Part shown: piece after piece, positions 15,445-23,084 of the stretch | Position numbering within the stretch: the stretch's first letter is position 1 | Layout: every line of letters begins with the position of its first letter | From: JAWXBT01 sp964523015 | GTDB taxonomy: Bacteria > Bdellovibrionota_C > UBA2361 > J135 | Assembly (NCBI GenBank): GCA_964523015.1 | Contig: CAZFXN010000034.1 | Coordinates: forward strand, 1 to 30,907 | Direction: 5' to 3' | DNA length: 30,907 bases | Made by a program: the position numbers and the translations under genes | Notes under the pieces: generated by a model | Databases searched by the model: none | The model's input: the letters and a program-made list of their open reading frames with translations, nothing else | What the model was told of the DNA's origin: nothing

Positions 15445-17769
15445 ATGCTATCAACTTGGCCGATGGCTAAGCGTCTCTTTACAGCTTTATTACTTTTTTC
15501 GATCGCCCTGGGAATTCGGTTACATGGAGTCCAAGAGTACTTTCCCGTACCCGATGAACTGCTCTGGCGAAATAGAAGCAATACAATAATAAAAAAAGCT
15601 CGTGCTGGTGAGTATAGCAATCTAACATCACACCTCGACCATCCCGGCGTACCACCGGCGCTCTTGATGGCGGCCGCTGGCTGGATTGCCGAACGCTCCC
15701 AAGCTAACAAAGGAATTGATGAAGACCATCCTGACTATATCGACAGGCTTAGCTCTGCGAGAATAGCCATAGCTACGACGTCATCTCTAATAGCTCCCAT
15801 GATGTTTTTGGCGAGCGCTCCATTTACTGGAGTAGTGACAGCTTTTTTTGGCGCTGCCCTTTTAACCTTAGATCCACATCACATATCAATGAGCCGTATG
15901 GCTCACCTGGACGCTCTACTTACTCTTTTTGTAACCTTAACTGTGCTGCTTTACGGACTTTCTATTGAGAAAAAAAGTCTCTCTTTAAAACTTCTTGCTG
16001 GTGTAACTTGGGGTCTAGCTGTTGCCACCAAGCCGACAGCAGCCATCTTAGTGCTTTGCTTTTTATTTTACAGATTGCTTAGATGGATTACTTTACGATC
16101 GCAGGTTAGTGCCTCAGAGAGAACTCTTCTTAATTGGAGCGATATTTGGACCGTTATTTTAGGCCTAACTACGTTCTCATTTATTTACACAAGACTTTGG
16201 CACCACCAGAGTGACTACTTGCTCCGACTTCACATACGAACTGTTTGGGCGAAGTATGCCTATAAATTTGGGTTATTTTGGAGCTCGCACCCAATTGCTA
16301 CTGCTACCGTGGTATGTGTTGCACTCGCAAGCTTCTTATTTGTCATTGTAAAATCACGTCAGCAAAAGCTTACATGGACCTATCATTTAGCCATGTTTAA
16401 TTTGGTGATCGGTTTTTTTGTGATAACCATGGATGTTTTCCCTGCGGTTTACGAAAATCTGTTTAGATTTGGGAAATGGGTACTTAACCTTAAGGGGCGT
16501 GATTTTGATGCCGGGGGTGAATGGAGCGTCGCTCAATTTGGCTACGCTGAGCTTTATTATCGCATGTTGCCGGAGCTGGTTATATTTGGATGCTTATTTG
16601 CGCTATTTATTATTATCACTGCTATTATCGCTGCTCTGTTTAAACGAAAAGGTCTAAAACAACCCGTCAAACAACCTGTTTTTGCATTCCTGCTTATCGG
16701 CACGGCAACCCTTTGGACGATTCCTTTAAGCATGAGCCTAAAGCAAGACTACCGCTACGTCATGCCGGTCATTCCATTGCTGTATATCTTTGCGAGCTGG
16801 GGAATTGTGTCTTTAGTTCAAAAGATTAATCCGCGAGCAGTCATACCGACTGTTTGTCTCATGCTAGGGATCAGTGCTTACGCCACTTGGAGCGTTAGTC
16901 CGTATTCCCAACTCTATCATAATGCCTTAAGCGGCGGGTTAGCAGACGCAAAAAACCATTCCCTAAAATTTCACTTTGCCGGCCACGAGGAGGCTGTGCG
17001 CCTGCTGCATGGACGTGCCAAAGGACTACCTCAAAAACAGGAGGTTTTACTGACTGGAGATGTGCCGAATGCTTTTAGAGCACACTACAAGCGGAATTTT
17101 CCAAAGGCGGAGCAAAATCTATCCTTCGAATCTATTAAGAGCAACAGAACGAGAACAGCAGACTATTTACTTGAGATTGGACTTCTGCCTGGACAGATGG
17201 AGGCGGTAAAAACTGCAACTACTAAGCTAGGAAATTTGAAAGAGATACACTCATTTAATTTTGAGGGTGTTGAGCTTTTGAAAATTTTTGAAGTTCCTCA
17301 ACGACACTATCAAGAACCATTCAACTTCGATCTAGCTAAGGCTTCCAAAAATACGGGAAGCGCCAGGATCTACGCGGAGAGTCAGGCCATTGCTGATGCT
17401 TCCGGAAAGTATGTGCTCGAAGCTATTCCGGGAAGAGACAAAGCCGGTTTTCTAGTGTTTGGACTGATGAGTCGACTTAGCAGTGGTAAATATCAGGCTG
17501 AGTTCTCTCTCGCTATAGCCAAAGATGCTGTGTTAGATGATGGAGCCCATCCGGAAAACTATGCTGTCCGACTTGAATTTGGCAGCTCCTGCAACCGTAT
17601 TGTAACTTTTGCTGAACTTGTTCAAAGTGAGTTTCGTAAATTTAATGTCGAATGCTCCTTTAAAGAGCCCGTTAAGACCCAGATAAGCGCCTACTGGTTT
17701 GGTAAAATACCGGTTGCTGTAAGTGCAATTGCGCTCGTTGAATCAAAGAGTATTGATAAAACATTCTAA
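15445..17769 (+). CDS. glycosyltransferase family 39 (ArnT/PMT-like) membrane protein
   Basis: 774 residues from the ATG at 15445 (an ATG at 15463 is also possible). The first hydrophobic helix is followed by FPVPDELLW (D37, E38), the acidic first-loop motif of GT-C/GT39 enzymes, and by HLDHPGVPPALL. A series of further membrane helices runs to about residue 490, with the family-like GLAVATKPTA segment near 195. From about 500 to the end is a soluble, probably periplasmic part, including a beta-rich region (YQAEFSLAIAKDAVLDDG). Such enzymes move a sugar from polyprenyl phosphate to lipid, glycan or protein on the outer face of the inner membrane. A donor-making GT2 lies at 2020. No partner gene adjoins it. 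Confidence 0.85.
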   Translation: MLSTWPMAKRLFTALLLFSIALGIRLHGVQEYFPVPDELLWRNRSNTIIKKARAGEYSNLTSHLDHPGVPPALLMAAAGWIAERSQANKGIDEDHPDYIDRLSSARIAIATTSSLIAPMMFLASAPFTGVVTAFFGAALLTLDPHHISMSRMAHLDALLTLFVTLTVLLYGLSIEKKSLSLKLLAGVTWGLAVATKPTAAILVLCFLFYRLLRWITLRSQVSASERTLLNWSDIWTVILGLTTFSFIYTRLWHHQSDYLLRLHIRTVWAKYAYKFGLFWSSHPIATATVVCVALASFLFVIVKSRQQKLTWTYHLAMFNLVIGFFVITMDVFPAVYENLFRFGKWVLNLKGRDFDAGGEWSVAQFGYAELYYRMLPELVIFGCLFALFIIITAIIAALFKRKGLKQPVKQPVFAFLLIGTATLWTIPLSMSLKQDYRYVMPVIPLLYIFASWGIVSLVQKINPRAVIPTVCLMLGISAYATWSVSPYSQLYHNALSGGLADAKNHSLKFHFAGHEEAVRLLHGRAKGLPQKQEVLLTGDVPNAFRAHYKRNFPKAEQNLSFESIKSNRTRTADYLLEIGLLPGQMEAVKTATTKLGNLKEIHSFNFEGVELLKIFEVPQRHYQEPFNFDLAKASKNTGSARIYAESQAIADASGKYVLEAIPGRDKAGFLVFGLMSRLSSGKYQAEFSLAIAKDAVLDDGAHPENYAVRLEFGSSCNRIVTFAELVQSEFRKFNVECSFKEPVKTQISAYWFGKIPVAVSAIALVESKSIDKTF

Positions 17770-17830
17770 AATAAAAGCCTGGATCTACCTTGAGTAGTTG
17801 CTGACAATAGGGGAACTGTTCCGAATGGCA

Positions 17831-18307
17831 TTAAGATAAGCCATAAGCGGCGACTTTGTAATGAATTCTTGGTTTATTGAGAAGGTCATATTGCTTAGAT
17901 CGTCGTTTAATAGCTCGAGGCTCGAATCTTTTTGGACGTAAAGGATTAATGATAATGTCGACGGGATTTGTATTTTTGATTGAATAAATGAGCCAATGCA
18001 TAGAGTCAATAAAGCTGACTCTATGAACCGATACTGTATGCTTTACCGCTGTTTCTCGCATGACGAGTCGGACCAGGTTATAAACGATAGCAAAGGCATG
18101 GAGTTCTTGAAGTACGGAGCTTACGGTTTTGCATTTTAAAACTTCCATTCGCATTGAAGTTTTAAGGTGCTTGAAATTAGTCTCTACATTCCAGCGGGAG
18201 CGATAAAGTCCGTTAATTCCTTGAAGTGGATAGATTGCGCGCCACTTTCTTATCGCAGTGTAGATGAAAATAATTACAAAGAAGCCATATTGGTGTTTTA
18301 TGAGCTA
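17831..18307 (-). mobile_element. IS4-type transposase remnant
   Basis: The minus-strand frame is open from 18307 to the stop at 17831. It contains INGLYRSRWNVETNFKHLKT, the Y-(2)-R-(3)-E-(6)-K signature of IS4-type DDE transposases with the catalytic glutamate, followed by VLQELHAFAIVYNLVRLVM and a basic end (NPLRPKRFEPRAIKRRSKQY). Only the last third of the protein is left; the DDE aspartates are absent. The part upstream of about 18240 loses similarity where a Fic-like frame begins on the other strand, so that is the likely breakpoint. After the stop, GGAACTGTTCC (17811-17821) may be part of the element end. Confidence 0.72.
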
Positions 18308-18391
18308 GGTAATATTTTTGAGCTCAAGAAAATTTTTATTGAGCAATATTTGTTTTCGGCTGCGAATTACAATATTAAGACACAGGCCTAA
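18239..18391 (+). pseudogene. C-terminal remnant of a Fic-family protein
   Basis: The plus frame reads APLSYRSVDENNYKEAILVF, YELGNIFELKKIFIEQYLFS, AANYNIKTQA and stop. It fits the region after the catalytic motif in Fic (AMPylation) proteins: xPLSFxxVDxxxYxxALLxxYELxDxxxLxxLFxxAYxxSxxxY. The HxFx(D/E)GN(G/K)R active site is not present. The gene appears cut at about 18240 by the IS4-type element. The reading frame continues into the IS sequence from a TTG or ATG near 18167, which is not meaningful. Confidence 0.5.
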
Positions 18392-18621
18392 AAGAACCTG
18401 AACTTAAAATAGAATCTAGGATCCTAAATTAATAGTAAAATATTATGGATCTATTTCAACCAGTGGTTCAGTTAATAACCAAAAGCATACCTAAAAAACA
18501 TGCCTACTATCGCCTGATCTTCTGAACCGCGCTGGCTGCACCAGGGGTGAATCACCACCATCACCCGCCACCTTTCATAACCTGCAAGATCTGCTTATAA
18601 TCTGATGTCTATTTAGAGCTA

Positions 18622-20256
18622 CTACGGCACTGCAATAAAAAATGATTGCGCAGCGCGATTATTGCCACCTGTTACCTGTGCTCCAGCAGCTGTTAAAGTC
18701 GCAGAATATGTACCAGTAGCGGCATTATTCTCAGCCAAACATGCCGCAAGATCTACGGTGAATGAGAGTGTATTATCTGCATCAGGTGCTGCGTCTACTG
18801 TCACAGTGTCTCTCAGTGGCCAGAGCTGATTACCACCAGTTGTATCAAGAGAACTAAGACCGCTAAAAAGTTCGTCAGAGCAACCAAACTCCTGAGTGGG
18901 TGTGCTTATAATAAGACCGTATTGTAGCCCGGCGATATCTCGAAAAGAACCTGTCTCCGTTCCGATCGGAAGACGTTGCGGACGCCAGAACGTAACTGTA
19001 AAGGTATCGCCGGTAAGGGTGATCGGACTTCCTTCTGAGGTTCCTGGAGGAGAGTCATAATCTATGGTTTGCACACCGGAACCCACATCAAAACTCTTCA
19101 TGGCAGGAATAGTAACGAAGTAAGAGGGAATTGAGATCGGCCGCCTCTCAGCGACTATAGATCCGTTCATGAACTCAATAGTTGCCAAATCTCCCGGGCG
19201 AAACTGTGCAGTCGTTACTCGTGGTTGAACCGATGCCACAAAAACATTCCGATCTCCCTGAAATCCAGATATCAAATCTAAGTTTGGAAAGCCGCTGCCA
19301 TCATCATTAAAACTGGACCATACTCCGCTTGGGGGAGTGGTAGACTCGCTTACACCGCCGACTATAGAAGTGCTACCACCATCGGCTTCGCTGCGACAAT
19401 AAAGCAATGAGGAATCACATACTACGTGAGCACCATCGTAAGTTTCCTCTTCCACACCAAAGAAATATACAATGTTAAAACCATTTTCACCGCTAAATAC
19501 ATCATCAATGTCATCCTGAGTAACTGTTCCGACATTTACATTAAGAGTTTGTGGAATGCTCAAAAATAGCGTGGTAAAAGGCATATCAACCCCGTCTGTT
19601 TCCAGTATTCCCGGTCCACCTAATCCGGATTCCTCATCATTCTCCTCCTCATTCTCCTCCCCCGAAGAATCAAATGGATTAGCTATCAGATCTCCATCTA
19701 TGTCTTGATCGAAGATATCGATAATTCCATCCTTATCACTATCACGTCCGCCTGATGGTTGAGTGCTCGGCGTAGTTGCGGAGACGAACCCGTTATTTCC
19801 AGCCCCAATTGGAACTCCATTGACAGCAGTTGCTCTGCGTTTCCCAACAGAAATACTGGGTAAATTTTTAACAAGCTTCGCGTAACCGGCCGCTAGATCG
19901 ATAGGACCCAAAGAGATATTGCTTTTACCAGGCGGTACTTTTCCGGAGAAAAATATGCTTACTTTCGTGTCACTATTTTTCTTCAGCACAACAGGTCCAA
20001 AACTTTGGCCCTGGTTGCCCAAAAAGAGAGAGGCCTTCCCTAGGCGAGTTAACTTCACCTTTTTAAACGAAAACTTTCCCGATTCTGGAAGTATTTTGCT
20101 TTTAATAATCTCGCCATTGGCAGCTACTAAGAATAGTTGATATCCCCCGCCATCTTTTATCTTGCCGGTTACGTTTGTTTTGGTTGAAGGTGCCGCATTT
20201 GCGCTAACGAATGCAAAACCGATGGTTAGTAAGGAAATCAAAAATGAGCGGATCAT
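18622..20256 (-). CDS. secreted protein with thrombospondin type 3-like calcium motif
   Basis: The ATG at 20256 is preferred because it opens a clean signal peptide (MIRSFLISLLTIGFAFVSANA, cleavage near residue 21) with GGAG upstream; the frame extends to 20310. The mature protein is about 520 residues. An N-terminal beta domain (25-130: TNVTGKIKDGGGYQLFLVAA, SGKFSFKKVKL) is followed by a linker rich in S, T and G. The aspartate ladder DSDKDGIIDIFDQDIDGD (172-189) and an acidic run (SSGEENEEENDEES) should bind calcium. The C-terminal 330 residues are beta-rich and cysteine-poor with no named domain. It is probably an extracellular or surface protein. It is alone on its strand, with a 230-bp gap downstream in which I see no gene. 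Confidence 0.75.
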   Translation of the reverse strand: MIRSFLISLLTIGFAFVSANAAPSTKTNVTGKIKDGGGYQLFLVAANGEIIKSKILPESGKFSFKKVKLTRLGKASLFLGNQGQSFGPVVLKKNSDTKVSIFFSGKVPPGKSNISLGPIDLAAGYAKLVKNLPSISVGKRRATAVNGVPIGAGNNGFVSATTPSTQPSGGRDSDKDGIIDIFDQDIDGDLIANPFDSSGEENEEENDEESGLGGPGILETDGVDMPFTTLFLSIPQTLNVNVGTVTQDDIDDVFSGENGFNIVYFFGVEEETYDGAHVVCDSSLLYCRSEADGGSTSIVGGVSESTTPPSGVWSSFNDDGSGFPNLDLISGFQGDRNVFVASVQPRVTTAQFRPGDLATIEFMNGSIVAERRPISIPSYFVTIPAMKSFDVGSGVQTIDYDSPPGTSEGSPITLTGDTFTVTFWRPQRLPIGTETGSFRDIAGLQYGLIISTPTQEFGCSDELFSGLSSLDTTGGNQLWPLRDTVTVDAAPDADNTLSFTVDLAACLAENNAATGTYSATLTAAGAQVTGGNNRAAQSFFIAVP

Positions 20257-20424
20257 TGTGTTTATATCTCCAGAAAAGATGATTAGGTCTCCAGCACTGA
20301 ACATCGACAAGAGTCACTAACTTCTAAACTTAGAAGTTAAAAACGATGTTTTCTATAGGTTTAAGGGATTATAGCAGTATCTACTGTACTTGGGCTCTTA
20401 TGCCCCCCTACTTTAAATTTAAGT

Positions 20425-20455
20425 TTGCCGTGCTTATAAAAGGTAGTCGTATAAT
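20425..20455 (+). promoter_or_regulatory. likely promoter of the htpX remnant
   Basis: TTGCCG (20425-20430) and a perfect TATAAT (20450-20455), 19 bp apart, lie just ahead of GGGGAT and the ATG at 20470. Confidence 0.4.
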
Positions 20456-20469
20456 TTTTGGGGATAAAT

Positions 20470-21046
20470 ATGTTTAAAAGAATTACGCTTTTTATCCTGA
20501 CTAATATCCTGGTGATGGTGACGATATCTATCGTCCTTAATTTGCTTGGAGTGCAACCTTACCTAACTACAAACGGAATTAACTATGAAAACTTAATGGT
20601 CTTCTGTTTTGTTTGGGGTATGGGCGGATCCCTAATCTCTTTGGCAATCTCAAGAATGATGGCCAAATGGATGATGGGGGTTAAGGTAATTGATGCTCGA
20701 AATCCTGCTGGCAACAGTGATGTCTTACAGATGGTTCATAATCTAGCCAAAGGTGCTGGGTTATCGGACCATGCCCGAAGTTGGAATTTTAGGTTCAATG
20801 GTTGCTATGTGGTTCTCTAGGCAACGTGAATTCAGAGCTGATGCAGGAGCTGCAAAACTAACAGGGAAATCTGGCATGATTTCAGCCTTACAGGCACTTG
20901 GAAAGATGAGTGGCAGAATTCCTGTGGAAGAACATGCCTCCGTGGCTGCTTTTAAGATCTCAGGTCGCCAATCTAAGTTCTTTAAACTTTTGTCTTCTCA
21001 TCCGCCAATGGAAGAGAGGATTGCCCGACTTAATGCGCTGACCTAA
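20470..21046 (+). pseudogene. htpX: htpX membrane metalloprotease, catalytic centre deleted
   Basis: From the ATG at 20470 the sequence starts as normal HtpX: MFKRITLFILTNILVMVTIS, FVWGMGGSLISLAISRMMAK and MVHNLAKGAGLS. At about 20768 the frame shifts by one base; reading through it gives SDMPEVGI and then immediately LGSMVAMWFSRQREFRADAG, ending at LSSHPPMEERIARLNALT. In a normal HtpX of about 290 residues, more than 100 residues lie between VGI and that segment, including the zinc-binding HExxH. Here they are gone, so the protease cannot work. E in REFRADAG, the third zinc ligand region, is still there. The promoter and start are intact. HtpX normally degrades damaged inner-membrane proteins under stress; no other copy is in the window. 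Confidence 0.85.
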
Positions 21047-21109
21047 ATCTAGATGCAAAAAGCTTTCTACGAAAACACCATGGCCTCGGAGGAGAGACCA
21101 TGGCTGAAT

Positions 21110-21161
21110 GAGAATTTACCCGTGAGTAAATCAGTGCCCGTATTCTGTGCGCCACACTACT
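21110..21161 (+). repeat. 52-bp dispersed repeat, copy A
   Basis: 46 of 52 bases match 24306-24357 in the same orientation. The shared core is CCCGTATTCTGTGC. It lies between the htpX remnant and a convergent small gene. In one plus frame both copies read ENLPVS.SVPVFCAP, so a shared coding relic is possible. Confidence 0.6.
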
Positions 21162-21170
21162 ACTTTTTTT

Positions 21171-21584
21171 CTATTCCGAACCTTGAAGCTTAACAAGCTT
21201 GTTATAAAGGCCTAGAACTAAAATTGTAGGTACCCATTGACCGATGAACTGCGCATCGTCTTTGCGGCCAAAAAGTCGCAAAGTAGCAGACAAACCGATT
21301 GATCCGAGGGCGAGACCTAAAAAAGTAGCGGAAGGTACTTTTGATGTCCAACTTTCAATCTGTTTGGTCAACGAACCTTCACCACTTTCGTTAGCTTGCA
21401 CGCCATCTTCACTGACCGCATCTATCCCGTCTCTAACTTTTTCGACTCCGTCTTTAACCTTCTCGACGGTATTTGACACGATATTGTTCTGTAAATGTTT
21501 TGCTCCTTCGTTCCCATCCGTAGAGTGACTCAATTTATCATTTGTATCGACACTTGTATTGACACTTCCCCAATGCGTTTCCAT
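21171..21584 (-). CDS. small membrane protein, unknown function
   Basis: The start is set at the ATG at 21584 because AAGGAAG lies six bases upstream; the open frame reaches 21656. The 137-residue product has a hydrophilic N-terminal half with an amphipathic repeat (VEKVKDGVEKVRDGIDAV), then two likely membrane helices (ATFLGLALGSIGLSATLRLF and FIGQWVPTILVLGLYNKLVK). I recall similar small uncharacterised proteins ending in GQWxPTxLxLGLYNKLVK, but cannot name a family. It faces the htpX remnant tail to tail and shares its upstream region with a divergent hydrolase remnant. A role at the membrane is all that can be said. Confidence 0.65.
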   Translation of the reverse strand: METHWGSVNTSVDTNDKLSHSTDGNEGAKHLQNNIVSNTVEKVKDGVEKVRDGIDAVSEDGVQANESGEGSLTKQIESWTSKVPSATFLGLALGSIGLSATLRLFGRKDDAQFIGQWVPTILVLGLYNKLVKLQGSE

Positions 21585-21697
21585 ATATCTTCCTTGCTTA
21601 TAAATTAAGGGACAACAATCACACGTATTCTTTTTTATTATCATGATGCCAGTCATACAATGCTTAAGTATTCTCTCGTAAATTCTGCGCCATAAAA

Positions 21698-21703
21698 TAT
21701 AAT
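21698..21703 (+). promoter_or_regulatory. TATAAT -10 box
   Basis: A perfect TATAAT lies 18 bp before the GTG at 21721, with AAAGGA in between. No clear -35 is seen. Confidence 0.35.
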
Positions 21704-21720
21704 ATTTTTAAAGGAAACTT

Positions 21721-21837
21721 GTGGGAGTACTCAATGTTAAAAGTGGAGATGAGGCTCTTAATCTGTATTACGAAGATTGGGGTAGCGGTGAGCCGGTAGT
21801 CGCGAAGGACTTTTTAGAATTTATTAATAGCCGCTGA
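21721..21837 (+). pseudogene. alpha/beta hydrolase reduced to its two ends
   Basis: A GTG at 21721 with AAAGGA upstream begins a 38-residue frame: GVLNVKSGDEALNLYYEDWGSGEPVV then AKDFLEFINSR and stop. The first 26 residues are the standard start of chloroperoxidase/haloalkane-type alpha/beta hydrolases (YYEDWGSGxPVV, normally followed by LIHGWP). The last 11 match the C-terminal helix of the same family (LNxDLLxFI). The roughly 230 residues that should lie between, with the nucleophile, acid and histidine, are absent, and the join keeps the reading frame. The promoter-like TATAAT and ribosome binding site remain, so a 38-residue peptide could still be made. Confidence 0.6.
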
Positions 21838-21997
21838 GCCTATTCCTAAATTGCGAATCATATCTCGTCGTGAGTAGTTTGTTTCCATCTGGGAAAAACG
21901 GTGCGACGATAAATAAAATATACTGGTGGTTTCCTGTAATACCTTTCAAGAAAGCCATAATTAGGTGTAAGATAGTATAAATTTATTGAGGACCCCC

Positions 21998-22384
21998 TTG
22001 AAGCCATCTTACTTTCTGTTTGTAAATGCTGTTGCCTACATTGGACTAGGTATCTTATGTGCGGTAGCTCCATGGAAGACTGCTGAACTGATCGGGCTGA
22101 ATCTTATAGGCCCAAAGGGGCTAGTAGAGTATCTAGCTGTATACGGTGGTCTTGAATTCGGGTTGGGACTATTTTTCGCTTACTCTTTTTTTAATCCCTT
22201 AACTCACAAGACAGCTATTATTTTCGCAACTTTTTTGTATTCTGGAATTGTCGCGTTCAGAGGATTAGGAATGATCTTTTACAGCTCGCCGACTGAAGAC
22301 CTAGGATGGCTTCTGTATTCAGTTGAGATTACCTGTTTAGTACTTTCGATTCTTATTCTTCGCAGTAGTAAGTTTCGAATTTAA
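21998..22384 (+). CDS. four-helix membrane protein, DUF4345-like
   Basis: The TTG at 21998 is preferred, with GAGG eight bases upstream; a second TTG at 21986 is in frame. The 128-residue product has four hydrophobic helices. The segment YLAVYGGLEFGLGLFFAYSF in the second helix is typical of DUF4345 proteins, with FRGLGMIFY in the third. No catalytic motif is known for this family. A TATAAA at 21976-21981 may be its -10 box. An imperfect long-loop inverted repeat follows at 22423-22462. Family call is moderate; function unknown. Confidence 0.65.
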   Translation: MKPSYFLFVNAVAYIGLGILCAVAPWKTAELIGLNLIGPKGLVEYLAVYGGLEFGLGLFFAYSFFNPLTHKTAIIFATFLYSGIVAFRGLGMIFYSSPTEDLGWLLYSVEITCLVLSILILRSSKFRI

Positions 22385-22422
22385 TTTAGATCATTATTCT
22401 AAAAGAAGGATTAGAAAAAAAT

Positions 22423-22462
22423 AACAGTATTGAAGAACGTTTTATTGGTCAGAAATACTGTT
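22423..22462 (+). terminator. weak stem-loop after the DUF4345-like gene
   Basis: AACAGTATT (22423-22431) and AATACTGTT (22454-22462) are exact inverted copies around a 22-base loop and are followed by TTG. The stem is A/T-rich and the T run is short, so termination strength is doubtful. Confidence 0.3.
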
Positions 22463-22525
22463 TTGTGGCGATGGCTAGACCATCTTAGAGCAGAATGCAG
22501 AAATTTATTCCTTTTTATTTAATAT

Positions 22526-22571
22526 CAAAAAAGCGACGCCAGGATGTTCCAGTTAGAACCCTTGGCGTCAC
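22526..22571 (-). terminator. rho-independent terminator
   Basis: On the minus strand GTGACGCCAAGGGTTC pairs with GAACATCCTGGCGTCGC around a short loop, with two small mismatches, and is followed by TTTTTT (22527-22532 as A6). It lies 53 bp after the stop of the small charged gene at 22624. Confidence 0.75.
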
Positions 22572-22623
22572 CTTTCAATTTATTACTTAGTATATAGCGC
22601 CGCTATTAATGCTGCGCTTAACT

Positions 22624-22788
22624 CTACCTTCCGGAATTGACGCTTCGATCTTCGTTCTGATCCTTCTCTGTCATCCGGCGTGCCTGACTGCCATTCTTTG
22701 TGCTATCTGATCGAGCGTCTGACTTACTACGGTCTTTTTTCGATTTTTCTTCTGCTGAACCATTGCGGTCTTTTTTATCTTTTTTCAT
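22624..22788 (-). CDS. 54-residue highly charged protein
   Basis: A minus-strand ATG at 22788 has AGGAAAGG upstream, a strong ribosome binding site. The product begins MKKDKKDRNGSAEEKSKKDR and continues SKSDARSDSTKNGSQARRMT to NEDRSVNSGR. It has almost no hydrophobic residues, so it should be disordered and cytoplasmic. A good intrinsic terminator follows 53 bp after the stop, which supports a real single-gene unit. A longer frame on the opposite strand (22700-22969) is a shadow. The composition recalls small stress or nucleic-acid-associated proteins, but no family is recognisable. The interval 22789-23084 holds nothing that I can identify. Confidence 0.6.
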   Translation of the reverse strand: MKKDKKDRNGSAEEKSKKDRSKSDARSDSTKNGSQARRMTEKDQNEDRSVNSGR

Positions 22789-23084
22789 TGTGCCTTTCCT
22801 TTTAATTATTAACTACCGGTTTCTATCCATGCGACGAGTCTCTCCTAGAAGTCACAAGAATTGCATGACAGACATCATGGAAAGAAAGTTGCATCCAGTG
22901 CGCCAGATAGCTTATAGAGGAGCATATATAGTAATTGTCAAAATGTTTGCAACAAACTGTATTAACTGACCCCTCACATTAGTGTCTCAATCTTTATGAC
23001 AACTGCTATAAATCAGCTTCCCAGTAGGTACCTACGAGCCTTCTGGAAAAGATCAGCGAGAGTTGTATTTGTGTAGTTAAGCTT

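Noticed and set aside
18446..18526. 26-residue frame MDLFQPVVQLITK... after the Fic relic
   Set aside because: Too short and without a ribosome binding site or conservation argument.
22700..22969. 89-residue plus-strand frame with hydrophobic run
   Set aside because: It is antisense to the 54-residue charged gene, whose lysine and aspartate codons read as F, L and S on the other strand; no ribosome binding site.
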